Translations under genes and position numbers: made by a program | From: Liquorilactobacillus oeni DSM 19972 | GTDB lineage: Bacteria; Bacillota; Bacilli; Lactobacillales; Lactobacillaceae | Reading direction: 5' to 3' | DNA length: 64,000 nt | NCBI RefSeq assembly: GCF_001436275.1 | Contig: NZ_AZEH01000020.1 | Coordinates: 248,001-312,000 of the forward strand | In this document: piece after piece, positions 1-8,426 of the stretch | Layout of the letters: each line of letters opens with the position of its first letter | Numbering within the stretch: position 1 is the stretch's first letter | Notes under the pieces: model-generated | What the model saw: the letters and a program-made list of their open reading frames with translations, nothing else | What the model was told of the DNA's origin: nothing | The model's database searches: none

Positions 1-33
1 CTATTAAAAACAACACAATTCTTTTCCCATTTC

Positions 34-1167
34 TTATACATCAAATTTTCTAAGATATTGCGATAACAACGCCAGCCCCTTCTTCAAGATCTCCTTATCA
101 CAGCAATAACCCAAACGAGCGTGTTGCGGTATTCCAAAAACAGTTCCCGGAACTAACAGTACTCCGGTATTCTTTAGTAGAGAAACACAAAATGAATAAT
201 CATCTTCAGGAATGATTAATTTAATAAATGATGTTGAAACATAGTGGGGTAAAACCAAGTCAACCCGTGGCTCTTTTACTACCCATTTTTTGACGGTTTC
301 CAGGTTTTCGGACACAATTTTTTGGTTGCGCTGAATGATTTTTTCTTTGTTTGTCAACGCCAGCTCAGCTAATTCATTATCTAATACTCCGCTGCTGATC
401 AGAGTATAATCTCTGTATTTGCGCATTAACTCAATAACTTCACTGTTACGTGAAGCAATCCAACCAATTCTAAGACCAGGAAGTGAATAAGTTTTTGATA
501 GGGAGTTGGTAGCAATCCCATTTTCATAGACATCTGCAATCGAAACAAACTCTTCACCAGCCAGTAATGGGGCATAAACTTCGTCAACAAGAACATAAGC
601 ACCAACCTTACGCGCAATCGCAGCAATACGCGTGAGCTTTTCTTGACTGAGCAGTGTCCCTGTAGGATTATTGGCATTGTTTAAACAGATCATCTTAGTG
701 GCTGGGGTAACAGCTGCCGCCAGTTTATCTACCTCAAGCTGCCAATCAGAATTTTCTTCCAAATAAACAAAGTCCACTTGTACCCCAAAAGAACGCGGAA
801 TGTCGTAAAGCTGCTGATAAGTGGGAAACATCGTAACAACATGGTCCCCAGGGTTCAACAAAGCATACATCGCTAGAAAATTAGCTCCAGTTGCGCCATT
901 GGTTTGCAAAACATTGTCAGCAGAAATTTTTTGATACAATTTAGCAACAAGGCTTTTAAAATTTGGGGAACCTTCAATCCAGCCGTAGTCTAAAGCTTTG
1001 TGAGCGTGCTTTTCCAAAAAGACTGTTATGTTTGTATCCGTTAAAACAGCCAATTCTTTCAGCGTCAAAGCAGCAATCGAACTTTGTGAGATGTCATAAC
1101 GAGCCTTTTTTTCCCAAGTGTTAAGCCATTCTTCAACACCGAACTTTGCTATTTCAATAATTATCAC
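34..1167 (-). CDS. PLP-dependent class I/II aminotransferase
   Basis: Fold-type I PLP aminotransferase of about 375 residues. Visible marks are NNANNPTG in the cofactor region, the VDEVYAP strand, and SLSKTYSLPGLRIGW, whose lysine should form the Schiff base. The substrate cannot be told from sequence; the place behind a HisC-like aminotransferase suggests amino acid turnover. The start is uncertain. The frame is open up to a TTG at 1221, but a clear Shine-Dalgarno (GGGGTGA, 1164-1170) lies downstream of that TTG. The family-like N-terminus (EIAKFGVEEWLN) begins just after it, at an ATT codon (1156-1158) where an ATG would be expected. GTG at 1167 is used here as the nearest legal start. The gene is read with the hisC-like gene just upstream. 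Confidence 0.85.
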   Translation of the reverse strand: MIIIEIAKFGVEEWLNTWEKKARYDISQSSIAALTLKELAVLTDTNITVFLEKHAHKALDYGWIEGSPNFKSLVAKLYQKISADNVLQTNGATGANFLAMYALLNPGDHVVTMFPTYQQLYDIPRSFGVQVDFVYLEENSDWQLEVDKLAAAVTPATKMICLNNANNPTGTLLSQEKLTRIAAIARKVGAYVLVDEVYAPLLAGEEFVSIADVYENGIATNSLSKTYSLPGLRIGWIASRNSEVIELMRKYRDYTLISSGVLDNELAELALTNKEKIIQRNQKIVSENLETVKKWVVKEPRVDLVLPHYVSTSFIKLIIPEDDYSFCVSLLKNTGVLLVPGTVFGIPQHARLGYCCDKEILKKGLALLSQYLRKFDV

Positions 1168-1207
1168 CCCATCTTTAAAGTCTTCACCTGTTTTGGGGGT
1201 ACCAAAG

Positions 1208-2326
1208 TTATTGTTCCTCAACCTTAACCCGCAATAACTTCTTGAGTTCTGTTATTAATCGTGCATTCTCAGTTTCTTTACCAACTGTGATCCGAACGTG
1301 ATGCGGATAACCCCATGCATCGCACTCACGAATAATTACGCCGTGTGACATCAATTCTGCGCAAGTTTCACTAGAAGACAAATTGTTTGGCAATTTTGCA
1401 AAAATGAAGTTTGACTGGGATGAAGTCACTTCAAACCCTAGCTGGATCAGCTTATCTGAAAGCTGCTTTTTTTCTTTCAACAGTTTTTGCTTGATCTCAC
1501 CAGCTTCTTCTTGATCCAGCAACAAAGATGCACGTGCTGCAAAAAGGCCAACACGATTAACACAAAACGGTTCAGTAATTGTATCGTATGCTGAAATAAC
1601 TTTTGAGCGAGCTAGGATATAGCCAACACGTGCTCCAGCAAGCCCATAATATTTAGAAAATGTCCGAATGATCACTAATTTTTTCTGGTCTAGTTTTTCT
1701 GTCAAGTGTGCCCTTTGGCCTGCTTGAATAAAGTCTGCATAAGCCTCATCCACAACTACCCACACTTTATCACCCACTTCATCAATAAAGCGTTCGATTT
1801 CTTGGGGTGCGTTGATCGCTCCAGTTGGATTATTAGGATTGCACAGCCAGATCATTTTCGTTTTGGGAGTAATTGCAGCTTTAAAAGCAGCAAAATCATA
1901 GGTAAAATCAGCTTTAACAGGCACGGCTTTGACTTTTGCTCCCATCAAAAGCGAAACTTCACGATAAAGACGATAAGTTGGTTTAGCAATTAGGACTTCG
2001 TCCCCTTCATCCAAGAATAGCCGAGAAGTCGTTTCAATCACGTTTCCTGCACCGCCACCAAGCGCTACATTTTTACTTGTAAGACCATTTTGAGTAGCAA
2101 TAGCTGCAATTAAATTAACGTAATCATCTTCGGGATAGCGATTTACATATTTCAAGCTTTCTTTCATCGCGGCACGTGCGTTCGTATATGGGCCATAAGG
2201 ATTTTCGTTTGACCCCAGTTTGACCACAGACTTCAAATTGTATTTTTTAAGAACAGCTGCTTCAGTTTCGCCTGCAATATATGGCTGACAATCATCAACC
2301 TGTCTACGCAAATTCAACTCTGCCAT
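1208..2326 (-). CDS. hisC: HisC-like histidinol-phosphate/aromatic aminotransferase
   Basis: A 372-residue class I/II aminotransferase of the HisC branch. It shows GSNENPYGP near residue 40, CNPNNPTG, VVDEAYADF and the PLP lysine motif RTFSKYYGLAGARVGY, and its length is normal for HisC. No other histidine biosynthesis gene is near, so a broader aromatic or amino acid transaminase role within the catabolic cluster is as likely as histidine synthesis. The start ATG follows the Shine-Dalgarno GGGGTGA with a six-base spacer, and the same leader string AAAGATGGGGTGA precedes the next gene. A terminator after gabD suggests a transcript of its own. A damaged second copy lies at 19285-19451. Confidence 0.88.
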   Translation of the reverse strand: MAELNLRRQVDDCQPYIAGETEAAVLKKYNLKSVVKLGSNENPYGPYTNARAAMKESLKYVNRYPEDDYVNLIAAIATQNGLTSKNVALGGGAGNVIETTSRLFLDEGDEVLIAKPTYRLYREVSLLMGAKVKAVPVKADFTYDFAAFKAAITPKTKMIWLCNPNNPTGAINAPQEIERFIDEVGDKVWVVVDEAYADFIQAGQRAHLTEKLDQKKLVIIRTFSKYYGLAGARVGYILARSKVISAYDTITEPFCVNRVGLFAARASLLLDQEEAGEIKQKLLKEKKQLSDKLIQLGFEVTSSQSNFIFAKLPNNLSSSETCAELMSHGVIIRECDAWGYPHHVRITVGKETENARLITELKKLLRVKVEEQ

Positions 2327-2350
2327 ATTTATTCACCCCATCTTTAGAAT

Positions 2351-2416
2351 GAGACTTGGTCGAAAGCTATATTTTGACCCGGTCTCTTTGTTTTAACCTG
2401 TAGTATGCAAACTAAC
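2351..2416 (+). repeat. Hairpin with conserved tail, dispersed repeat copy 1
   Basis: The stem GAGAC..GGTC/GACC..GGTCTC (2351-2386) is followed by a T-rich tail and the string CTGTAGTATGCAAACTAAC. The same layout with a very similar tail recurs after the hydroxyacid dehydrogenase gene (11496-11565), and a shorter tail match lies near 21262. It looks like a dispersed terminator-type repeat; what spread it is not known. Confidence 0.5.
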
Positions 2417-2468
2417 ATCTTCCAGTACTCAAAAATTGCTAACACTGTCATACTCTTTTCTCAAACAC

Positions 2469-2518
2469 AAAAAAGGATTTAATATATTCGCTTATTTGAA
2501 TATGTTAAATTCTTTTTT
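2469..2518 (-). terminator. Rho-independent terminator after the aldehyde dehydrogenase gene
   Basis: A long imperfect inverted repeat (AAAAAAGGATTTAA against TTAAATTCTTTTTT) which, on the minus strand, ends in a T-run. It lies directly downstream of the aldehyde dehydrogenase gene and would end the seven-gene operon that starts near 10101. Confidence 0.7.
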
Positions 2519-2581
2519 GTTAGAATTTCACTATGAAAATAACCCTTAAGCAGCAGCACACAATAACTTTTTAAAAACTAC

Positions 2582-3946
2582 TTATTTAAAAACAATAATT
2601 TTTTGATTAGTAAATTCATAAAGCCCTAAATCACTCATTTCCCGGCCATAGCCAGAGTGCTTAACTCCTCCAAATGGCAATTCTGGATATGCTCCAGAAG
2701 GTCGGTTAATAAAAACCTGTCCTGTTTCAATCTGGGAAGCTACACGATGAGCACGTGTTTCATCTTTTCCGTAGACAGCCCCAGCTAATCCATAATCTGA
2801 ATCATTTGCTAAAGCGACAACTTCATCATCGTTTTCTGCAATAAAAACTTGTGCCACCGGGCCAAAGAATTCTTGACGATAAGCTGGATTATCAGTTGTC
2901 ACATCAGTTAAGACAACTGGTTTGAAAAAATTACCTTTTCCTTCAACGATCCCGCCTTCTACCAAAACTTTTGCCCCGCGTGCAATTGCAGTATCAACTT
3001 GTTTCTGCAATTCTACAGCCGCATTATGTGAGGAAAGTGGTGCCAATTCAGTTGTCTCATCAAGCGGATCACCCATCTGCTGGGTTGTAAATGTTTTTTT
3101 GATTCCTGCAATAAATTCTGCGGCAACCTTTTTTTCAACGATAAAACGCTTAGCTGAGGTACAAACTTGGCCGCAATTACGCAATCTAGCCGAAGTTGCA
3201 TCAGCGACTGCAAGTCTCAGATCCGCATCATCTAAAATTGCAAAAACATCACTTCCGCCAAGCTCCATCGTTGATTTGACTAGACTTTTCCCTGCTGCAC
3301 CGGCAATCGTTCTGCCGACTGCCTCTGAACCAGTCAGCGCTACTCCTTGAACACGCTCATCAGCAATAATTTGTGAAACCTGCTTATGCGAAACAAAAAG
3401 ATTTTTAAATGCTCCTTCTTCCCAGCCAGCTTCTTGTACCATTTTTTCCAATAGACTTGCGCACCCAGCGACAATGCCAGCATGTTTCAAGACAACTGGA
3501 TTTCCAATTAGATAATTAGGAGCCAGTACGCGCACGACTTGTGAGTAAGGAAAGTTCCACGGTTCAATGCTGGCAATAATTCCTAGGGAGTGATACTCCA
3601 GAAGTGCTTTTTTACCGCCCGCATACGAATATGGCTTGGACTGCAGCAATTCAACGTTACTCGCATAGTATTCAGCAAGTTTGACGCATAATTCAACTTC
3701 TCCGCGTCCTTCACTGAGACGCTTCCCCATGTTAAGAGCCGCCTCATGTGCCAACTCTTCTTTATGTGCAAGCAAAACTTCTCCAAAACGCTTCAACTTT
3801 GCCGCTCTGGCTGCAACTGCAACTTTTTTTTGCTTTTGATAGAAATCTTCAGCTTTTTTTAAAGCAGCTTCAATTTCAGCATCGCTTTGTACTGAAAAAG
3901 TTTTAAGCGTTTCTCCAGTATAAGGGTTGGTCACAGTATACCCCAT
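2582..3946 (-). CDS. gabD: NAD(P)-dependent aldehyde dehydrogenase (GabD/SSADH-like)
   Basis: A 454-residue aldehyde dehydrogenase most like the short succinate-semialdehyde dehydrogenases of lactic acid bacteria. The catalytic glutamate lies in MELGGSD and the nucleophilic cysteine in NCGQVCTSAKR; the C-terminus has the usual LPFGGVKHSGYGRE. The start overlaps the aminotransferase stop as TAATG, so the two genes are probably translationally coupled. Family and context imply oxidation of the semialdehyde made by that aminotransferase, either succinic or glutamic semialdehyde. The exact substrate is an inference. It is the last gene of the operon. Confidence 0.88.
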   Translation of the reverse strand: MGYTVTNPYTGETLKTFSVQSDAEIEAALKKAEDFYQKQKKVAVAARAAKLKRFGEVLLAHKEELAHEAALNMGKRLSEGRGEVELCVKLAEYYASNVELLQSKPYSYAGGKKALLEYHSLGIIASIEPWNFPYSQVVRVLAPNYLIGNPVVLKHAGIVAGCASLLEKMVQEAGWEEGAFKNLFVSHKQVSQIIADERVQGVALTGSEAVGRTIAGAAGKSLVKSTMELGGSDVFAILDDADLRLAVADATSARLRNCGQVCTSAKRFIVEKKVAAEFIAGIKKTFTTQQMGDPLDETTELAPLSSHNAAVELQKQVDTAIARGAKVLVEGGIVEGKGNFFKPVVLTDVTTDNPAYRQEFFGPVAQVFIAENDDEVVALANDSDYGLAGAVYGKDETRAHRVASQIETGQVFINRPSGAYPELPFGGVKHSGYGREMSDLGLYEFTNQKIIVFK

Positions 3947-5232
3947 TAATTTTCACCTGCTTTTTTCAGACTTAAGCCGATACTCTTGTCAAGAATTGCA
4001 ATGGCTTTATCAACTTCGGATCTTTCAATAATCAGTGGCGGAATAAATCTAATTACATTATGAAATACACCACAATTTAGTAATATCAAATGTTCATTCA
4101 AAGCTTCTTCACGAATTGCTGCAACCAGTTCAGTTGCCGGTTTGCCATCAGCCTGCCGGAATTCGATCCCAATCATCAAGCCTAGACCACGTACACTGCT
4201 GATAATGGAATATTTTTGCTGTAGTTTTTGCAGTTCGGCAGTAAAGTAAGCACCAGTTTTTCTAACATGCTGCAAAAAATCATCATCCATAATATCCAAG
4301 ACAGCGGAACCAGCAGCACAAGCTAATGGATTTCCGCCGAATGTACCGCCGTGAGCTCCAGGCTCCCATTGATCCATATACTTTTTCTTGCCGATTACCG
4401 CACTCAGCGGAATCCCGTTTGCAATTCCTTTCGCAGATGTCAAAACATCCGGCTGGATGCCATAATGATCCTTAGCAAAAAGGTTCCCTGTTCGTCCGTA
4501 GCCGCTCTGAACTTCATCAAAAATCAAAAAAATTCCATAACGATCACAGATCTCGCGTAACTTAACCAAAAATTCCTTTGGTGCTGGAAGATACCCGCCT
4601 TCACCTTGTACCGGCTCAACCACAATACATGCTGCTTGTGATGGTGCCAATACATTATGAAAGAGCTGTTCCAGTTGTCCTAAACAGCGAGCAACCTCTT
4701 TTTCTTTTGTTAAGCTGGTATTATAGATATCGGGAAAATCAACGTGGTAAACCGGCGGTAAAACACCTTCATAGTTTTTACGATACTGTGCATTTGAAGC
4801 GGTCATTGCAGCAGTTAACAGTGTTCGTCCATGAAAAGAGCGCGTAAAAGCAATAATTCCACTTCGTTTAGTTACGCTTAAAGCCAACTTGACTGCCCCT
4901 TCATTAGCTTCAGCTCCACTATTGGAAAAATAAACTTTATAATCCCTTCCAACACGTGCGACCAATTTTTCTGCCAACTCAATATAAGAAGGGTAGTAGA
5001 CAACATTGTGTCCGCCGTGTACCAATTCATGCAACTGCTTTTCAACAGCCTTGACAACAACCGGGTTATTATGGCCGCAATTAACGACCCCAACTCCAGC
5101 AGCAAAATCAAGATACTTTTCACCGTTTTCGTCAGTCAAATAGGCTCCGTTTCCTTTTACAATTCCTAACTTTGTTGCACGCTGGGCTACTGGCGGTAAA
5201 ACTGCCAACGAGCGTTCATATAATGACTTCAA
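3946..5232 (-). CDS. gabT: Class III PLP aminotransferase (GABA/ornithine type)
   Basis: A 428-residue class III aminotransferase. It has NSGAEANEGAVKLA, SFHGRT, the IFDEVQSGYGRTG cofactor strand and the PLP lysine in SAKGIANGIPLSA. These enzymes move the terminal amino group of GABA, ornithine, acetyl- or succinylornithine to 2-oxoglutarate. The adjacent aldehyde dehydrogenase would oxidise the semialdehyde product. The arginine deiminase-family gene of the same operon makes ornithine or an ornithine derivative a reasonable substrate; GABA is the main alternative. The gene symbol is therefore tentative. Confidence 0.87.
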   Translation of the reverse strand: MKSLYERSLAVLPPVAQRATKLGIVKGNGAYLTDENGEKYLDFAAGVGVVNCGHNNPVVVKAVEKQLHELVHGGHNVVYYPSYIELAEKLVARVGRDYKVYFSNSGAEANEGAVKLALSVTKRSGIIAFTRSFHGRTLLTAAMTASNAQYRKNYEGVLPPVYHVDFPDIYNTSLTKEKEVARCLGQLEQLFHNVLAPSQAACIVVEPVQGEGGYLPAPKEFLVKLREICDRYGIFLIFDEVQSGYGRTGNLFAKDHYGIQPDVLTSAKGIANGIPLSAVIGKKKYMDQWEPGAHGGTFGGNPLACAAGSAVLDIMDDDFLQHVRKTGAYFTAELQKLQQKYSIISSVRGLGLMIGIEFRQADGKPATELVAAIREEALNEHLILLNCGVFHNVIRFIPPLIIERSEVDKAIAILDKSIGLSLKKAGEN

Positions 5233-5255
5233 TTTGCTTCACTCCTTGTGGGCAA

Positions 5256-5999
5256 TTACATTACTTTAGATAAAAATGAGCGTGTCCTTGCATTATCTGT
5301 TTCTTTAAAAATATGTTTGGCAGTTCCGCTGTCAGCAATCATTCCATCGTTCATAAATAAGACCTTATCAGCAATATTTTGTGCAAATGACATCTCATGC
5401 GTCACAATAATCATTGTCATACCGTTTTTGGCTAATCGCTCCATAACATCTAAAACATCGCCAACCATTTCCGGATCAAGAGCTGAGGTCGGTTCATCAA
5501 AGAGCATTACTTCTGGGTTCATTGCCAGAGCACGTGCAATCGCAACACGCTGCTGCTGTCCGCCTGACAAAGACTGGGGATATGCTTCAGCTTTCTCTGA
5601 TAGTCCAACTTGTTCGAGCAGTTCGTGAGCATGTTCAGTTGCTTCTGCAGACGATGCAACTTTCAATTTAATTGGAGAGAAGGTGATATTTTCCAAAACC
5701 GTTTTATGTGGAAAAAGATTAAACTGTTGAAAAACCATTCCCATCTTCTGCCGCAGCAAACATAATTTTTCTTTGCTTGCTCCGTTGACATTTTCACCTT
5801 CAAACAAAACTTTTCCTTCATAATCGTCTTCTAAACGGTTTAAACAACGCAGCAAAGTACTTTTACCACTGCCAGAAGGCCCGATCAAAACTACTTTTTC
5901 GGATTTTTTAACACTAAACGAAATATCTTTTAAAACAACATTTTCACCAAAAGCCTTTTTAAGATCATCAACTTCAATAATATTTTGTTCCGCGCTCAT
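5256..5999 (-). CDS. glnQ: Polar amino acid ABC transporter ATP-binding protein
   Basis: A 247-residue ABC ATPase of the GlnQ/HisP family. Walker A is GPSGSGKST, the signature is LSGGQQQR, and Walker B with its glutamate is [13 protein letters not shown], followed by the switch histidine in IIVTHEM. It lies 15 bases after the permease gene and 23 bases before the aminotransferase gene. It should energise uptake of a charged or polar amino acid with the permease and lipoprotein encoded next to it. Confidence 0.95.
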   Translation of the reverse strand: MSAEQNIIEVDDLKKAFGENVVLKDISFSVKKSEKVVLIGPSGSGKSTLLRCLNRLEDDYEGKVLFEGENVNGASKEKLCLLRQKMGMVFQQFNLFPHKTVLENITFSPIKLKVASSAEATEHAHELLEQVGLSEKAEAYPQSLSGGQQQRVAIARALAMNPEVMLFDEPTSALDPEMVGDVLDVMERLAKNGMTMIIVTHEMSFAQNIADKVLFMNDGMIADSGTAKHIFKETDNARTRSFLSKVM

Positions 6000-6014
6000 T
6001 TTTTCATCTCCCTC

Positions 6015-6701
6015 CTAATTACTCTGCAGGTATTTGCGCCCCATCTTCTTTTCCAGAAGCTGCATCAACTGTGACAAAATAAAGGTTAAGACAAAATAAA
6101 TCAGTGCAGCAACGATCAACGGCGGTACGAAATCATATAAAGTTCCGCCAACCCCTAATGCTTGAGCAGTTACTTCTTGTACCCCAATATAAAACAAGAC
6201 TGATGACTCCTTAACTAAGGAAATGAATTCGTTCCCTAATGCCGGCAAAATATTGCGTACAGCTTGAGGCAAGATGATCGAAAACATTGTTGTCCTATCA
6301 CTCAAACCTAATGAAAGACCAGCTTCTGTCTGCCCATTAGGAATTGAAATAATTCCAGAACGGAAAATCTCAGCAGTATACGCACCAGAATTAATACCTA
6401 GTGCGATTGAACCTGGAATTACACGATCTAAGCCAGAGCCAAGGAACTGAATTTGCGGCACTTCTAAAACTTTAGAAAGTGTGTAGTAAATCAACATTAC
6501 TTGAATCATTGCAGGTGTCCCTCTTACGATTGCTATATAAACGCGTGCAATGTATGAAAAAACCCTTACCTTAGAAAGACGCATCATAACAAAGATCAAT
6601 CCAAGCAAGATGCCTATAAGGATACCAATTATAGAAATAATGATAGTTTGTGCAGTTCCTTCAACAAAAACGGGATAGTACTGTTTTAAAAAATCGAACA
6701 T
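6015..6701 (-). CDS. Polar amino acid ABC transporter permease
   Basis: A 228-residue HisM/GlnP-type permease with about five hydrophobic membrane segments and the family loop EAGLSLGLSDRTTMFSIILP, which contacts the ATPase. Only one permease gene is present, so it probably works as a homodimer. It sits between the binding protein and ATPase genes, and the whole cassette is embedded in the catabolic operon, which suggests import of the compound that the enzymes degrade. Confidence 0.94.
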   Translation of the reverse strand: MFDFLKQYYPVFVEGTAQTIIISIIGILIGILLGLIFVMMRLSKVRVFSYIARVYIAIVRGTPAMIQVMLIYYTLSKVLEVPQIQFLGSGLDRVIPGSIALGINSGAYTAEIFRSGIISIPNGQTEAGLSLGLSDRTTMFSIILPQAVRNILPALGNEFISLVKESSVLFYIGVQEVTAQALGVGGTLYDFVPPLIVAALIYFVLTFILSQLMQLLEKKMGRKYLQSN

Positions 6702-6726
6702 TTACTTCACCCTTTACTTGATTGTC

Positions 6727-7554
6727 TTATTTTCCACTTTTAACTTGAAGATCTTGAGCCTCATTAAACATCTTATCTAATTGACCATTCTTTTCCAGTT
6801 TAGTAATCTGTTTGTTTACCCGTTTTAATAATGCTTTATCTGATTTTCGTACAGCGATATTTACTGAACGCTGATCTTTAGGTGTTGTCAGCTTAACTTT
6901 TGCAATTGCGTATTTATCAGGATATTGCTTAATATAGTTATTTGCAATTTCATTTTCAACAACCACACCGCTCAACTTTCCTTGCGACAATTCAGTGGTC
7001 AAACTGGTCAGCACTCCTTCAGTAACGACATTGCTTCCTTTTAATTGAGATTTAGCAATTGACTCTTGGGTGGTTGTTTGTTGGGCTCCAATTTGTTTAC
7101 CTTTAACATCAGCAACATTGTTGAACTTATCTGCATCCTTTTTCTGAACTAACAATACATTTTGAACTGTGTAATAGGATTTAGAGAAAGCAACAACTTT
7201 TTTACGTTGATTAGTTGAAACCATCCCGGCCATAATTAAGTCAATTTTGTTATTTTTTAATTCAGAAATTAATGATGGAAATTCAGTATTTTCAATCTTA
7301 AGCTTGACTCCAAGATCATCAGCAATTTTTTGTGCAATCATCATATCATAACCAACAATTTTCTTTTTACCATTTTGCATAATTGGAAATTCAAACGGAG
7401 CATAATCAGCTGATGTCCCAACAACTAATGTCTTATTATCCTGGATCTTCTTAACACTGTTATCTGTACTTTTACTGCCGCATCCCGCAAGAACCAGCCC
7501 TAATGCCATAACTGCTCCCAAAATCCCCAAAGTTTTTTTCATTGTTTTTCCCAT
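6727..7554 (-). CDS. Amino acid ABC transporter substrate-binding lipoprotein
   Basis: A 275-residue binding protein with a lipoprotein signal peptide (lipobox VLAGC) and an SBP_bac_3 fold: TSADYAPFEF near the start of the mature domain, then VGYDMMIAQKIADDLGV. The first ATG has an ideal Shine-Dalgarno (GGAGGAG) six bases upstream, which decides the start over the internal ATG. A paralogue of roughly 80 percent identity by eye is encoded at 17101-17922 without a transporter of its own. The ligand is unknown; the operon content points to arginine, ornithine or a related cation. Confidence 0.94.
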   Translation of the reverse strand: MGKTMKKTLGILGAVMALGLVLAGCGSKSTDNSVKKIQDNKTLVVGTSADYAPFEFPIMQNGKKKIVGYDMMIAQKIADDLGVKLKIENTEFPSLISELKNNKIDLIMAGMVSTNQRKKVVAFSKSYYTVQNVLLVQKKDADKFNNVADVKGKQIGAQQTTTQESIAKSQLKGSNVVTEGVLTSLTTELSQGKLSGVVVENEIANNYIKQYPDKYAIAKVKLTTPKDQRSVNIAVRKSDKALLKRVNKQITKLEKNGQLDKMFNEAQDLQVKSGK

Positions 7555-7575
7555 AATTGCTCCTCCAATTTCTGG

Positions 7576-8415
7576 TTAACCACGTTGTAATGGAAAAGTC
7601 ATACAATGCGGCCCACCACCGGCTTTTAACGTTTCAGTTATATCTAACTCAATTACCTTCATTCCGTGTTCACGAAGTGCCTTATTGACTACTTTATTTT
7701 GTTTTAACGACAAAACACGATGTGCCCCCAAGCTTTCAAGGTTGCAGCCATGTTTGAAGATCGCCTCTTCTGGTACCGGAATTATTTCAACTTCAAGCTT
7801 CTCTAACAACTTTAGGAAAGAAGCTGGCAGCCCTTCCTTATATGCAACAGCTAAGTGGTCGTCTACAAGATTAAAACACATATCAAGGTGCAAATAACGT
7901 GGATCTGCAGGAACTGGATAAACGTTATATCCTAATCTTGATAATTGTTCTTTGAGTTCTTCAAATCCTTTTTGATTTGTACGGTCAATGATTCCGACAG
8001 CAATATCCTTTTCTGTCAAAAAGGCAAAATCACCGCCTTCAAAGTAGCCTTCTTTTACTTCTGCTATTTTAGGAATTCCAAGCTCCTTCATCTTGTCTTC
8101 GTACGCTTTTCTTTCTGGAAACCGTAGTTCTTTTTTGAATCTTCCTAAAATATATCCTTCCTTAACACAACCACCAAAGTCTCGTGCAAAAACTGCGTTT
8201 GTCATTTCAGGTGCAGCTGTCTGCTGTTCAACTTCAACGCCGGCCTCATGATATGCGGCAATAAGCTGATTGAATTCATCTGCCAATTTCTCTCGGTCTA
8301 ACGGTTGATCAGCATATTTTTTGGAGATTTCATTGATTGGAGCCGCCTCTTTAAGATAAGTTGGCGGACAGGTTAAAACTCGCTTTAATTCTGAAGTCCC
8401 GTTACGTACAAACAT
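7576..8415 (-). CDS. Arginine deiminase/DDAH-superfamily guanidino hydrolase
   Basis: A 279-residue member of the guanidine-modifying (amidinotransferase/deiminase) superfamily. From the chosen start, the typical residues are Asp79 in RDFGG, Glu126-Asp129 in EGGD, His176 in YLHLDMCFN and the catalytic Cys271 in GGGPHCMT near the C-terminus. Such enzymes act on arginine, methylarginines, agmatine or N-succinylarginine, releasing an ureido product or ammonia. It is shorter than the classical ArcA arginine deiminase (about 410 residues). The ATG at 8413-8415 is chosen because AAGGAG lies just upstream; the open frame extends a little further. Confidence 0.85.
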   Translation of the reverse strand: MFVRNGTSELKRVLTCPPTYLKEAAPINEISKKYADQPLDREKLADEFNQLIAAYHEAGVEVEQQTAAPEMTNAVFARDFGGCVKEGYILGRFKKELRFPERKAYEDKMKELGIPKIAEVKEGYFEGGDFAFLTEKDIAVGIIDRTNQKGFEELKEQLSRLGYNVYPVPADPRYLHLDMCFNLVDDHLAVAYKEGLPASFLKLLEKLEVEIIPVPEEAIFKHGCNLESLGAHRVLSLKQNKVVNKALREHGMKVIELDITETLKAGGGPHCMTFPLQRG

Positions 8416-8426
8416 AAATCTGCTCC

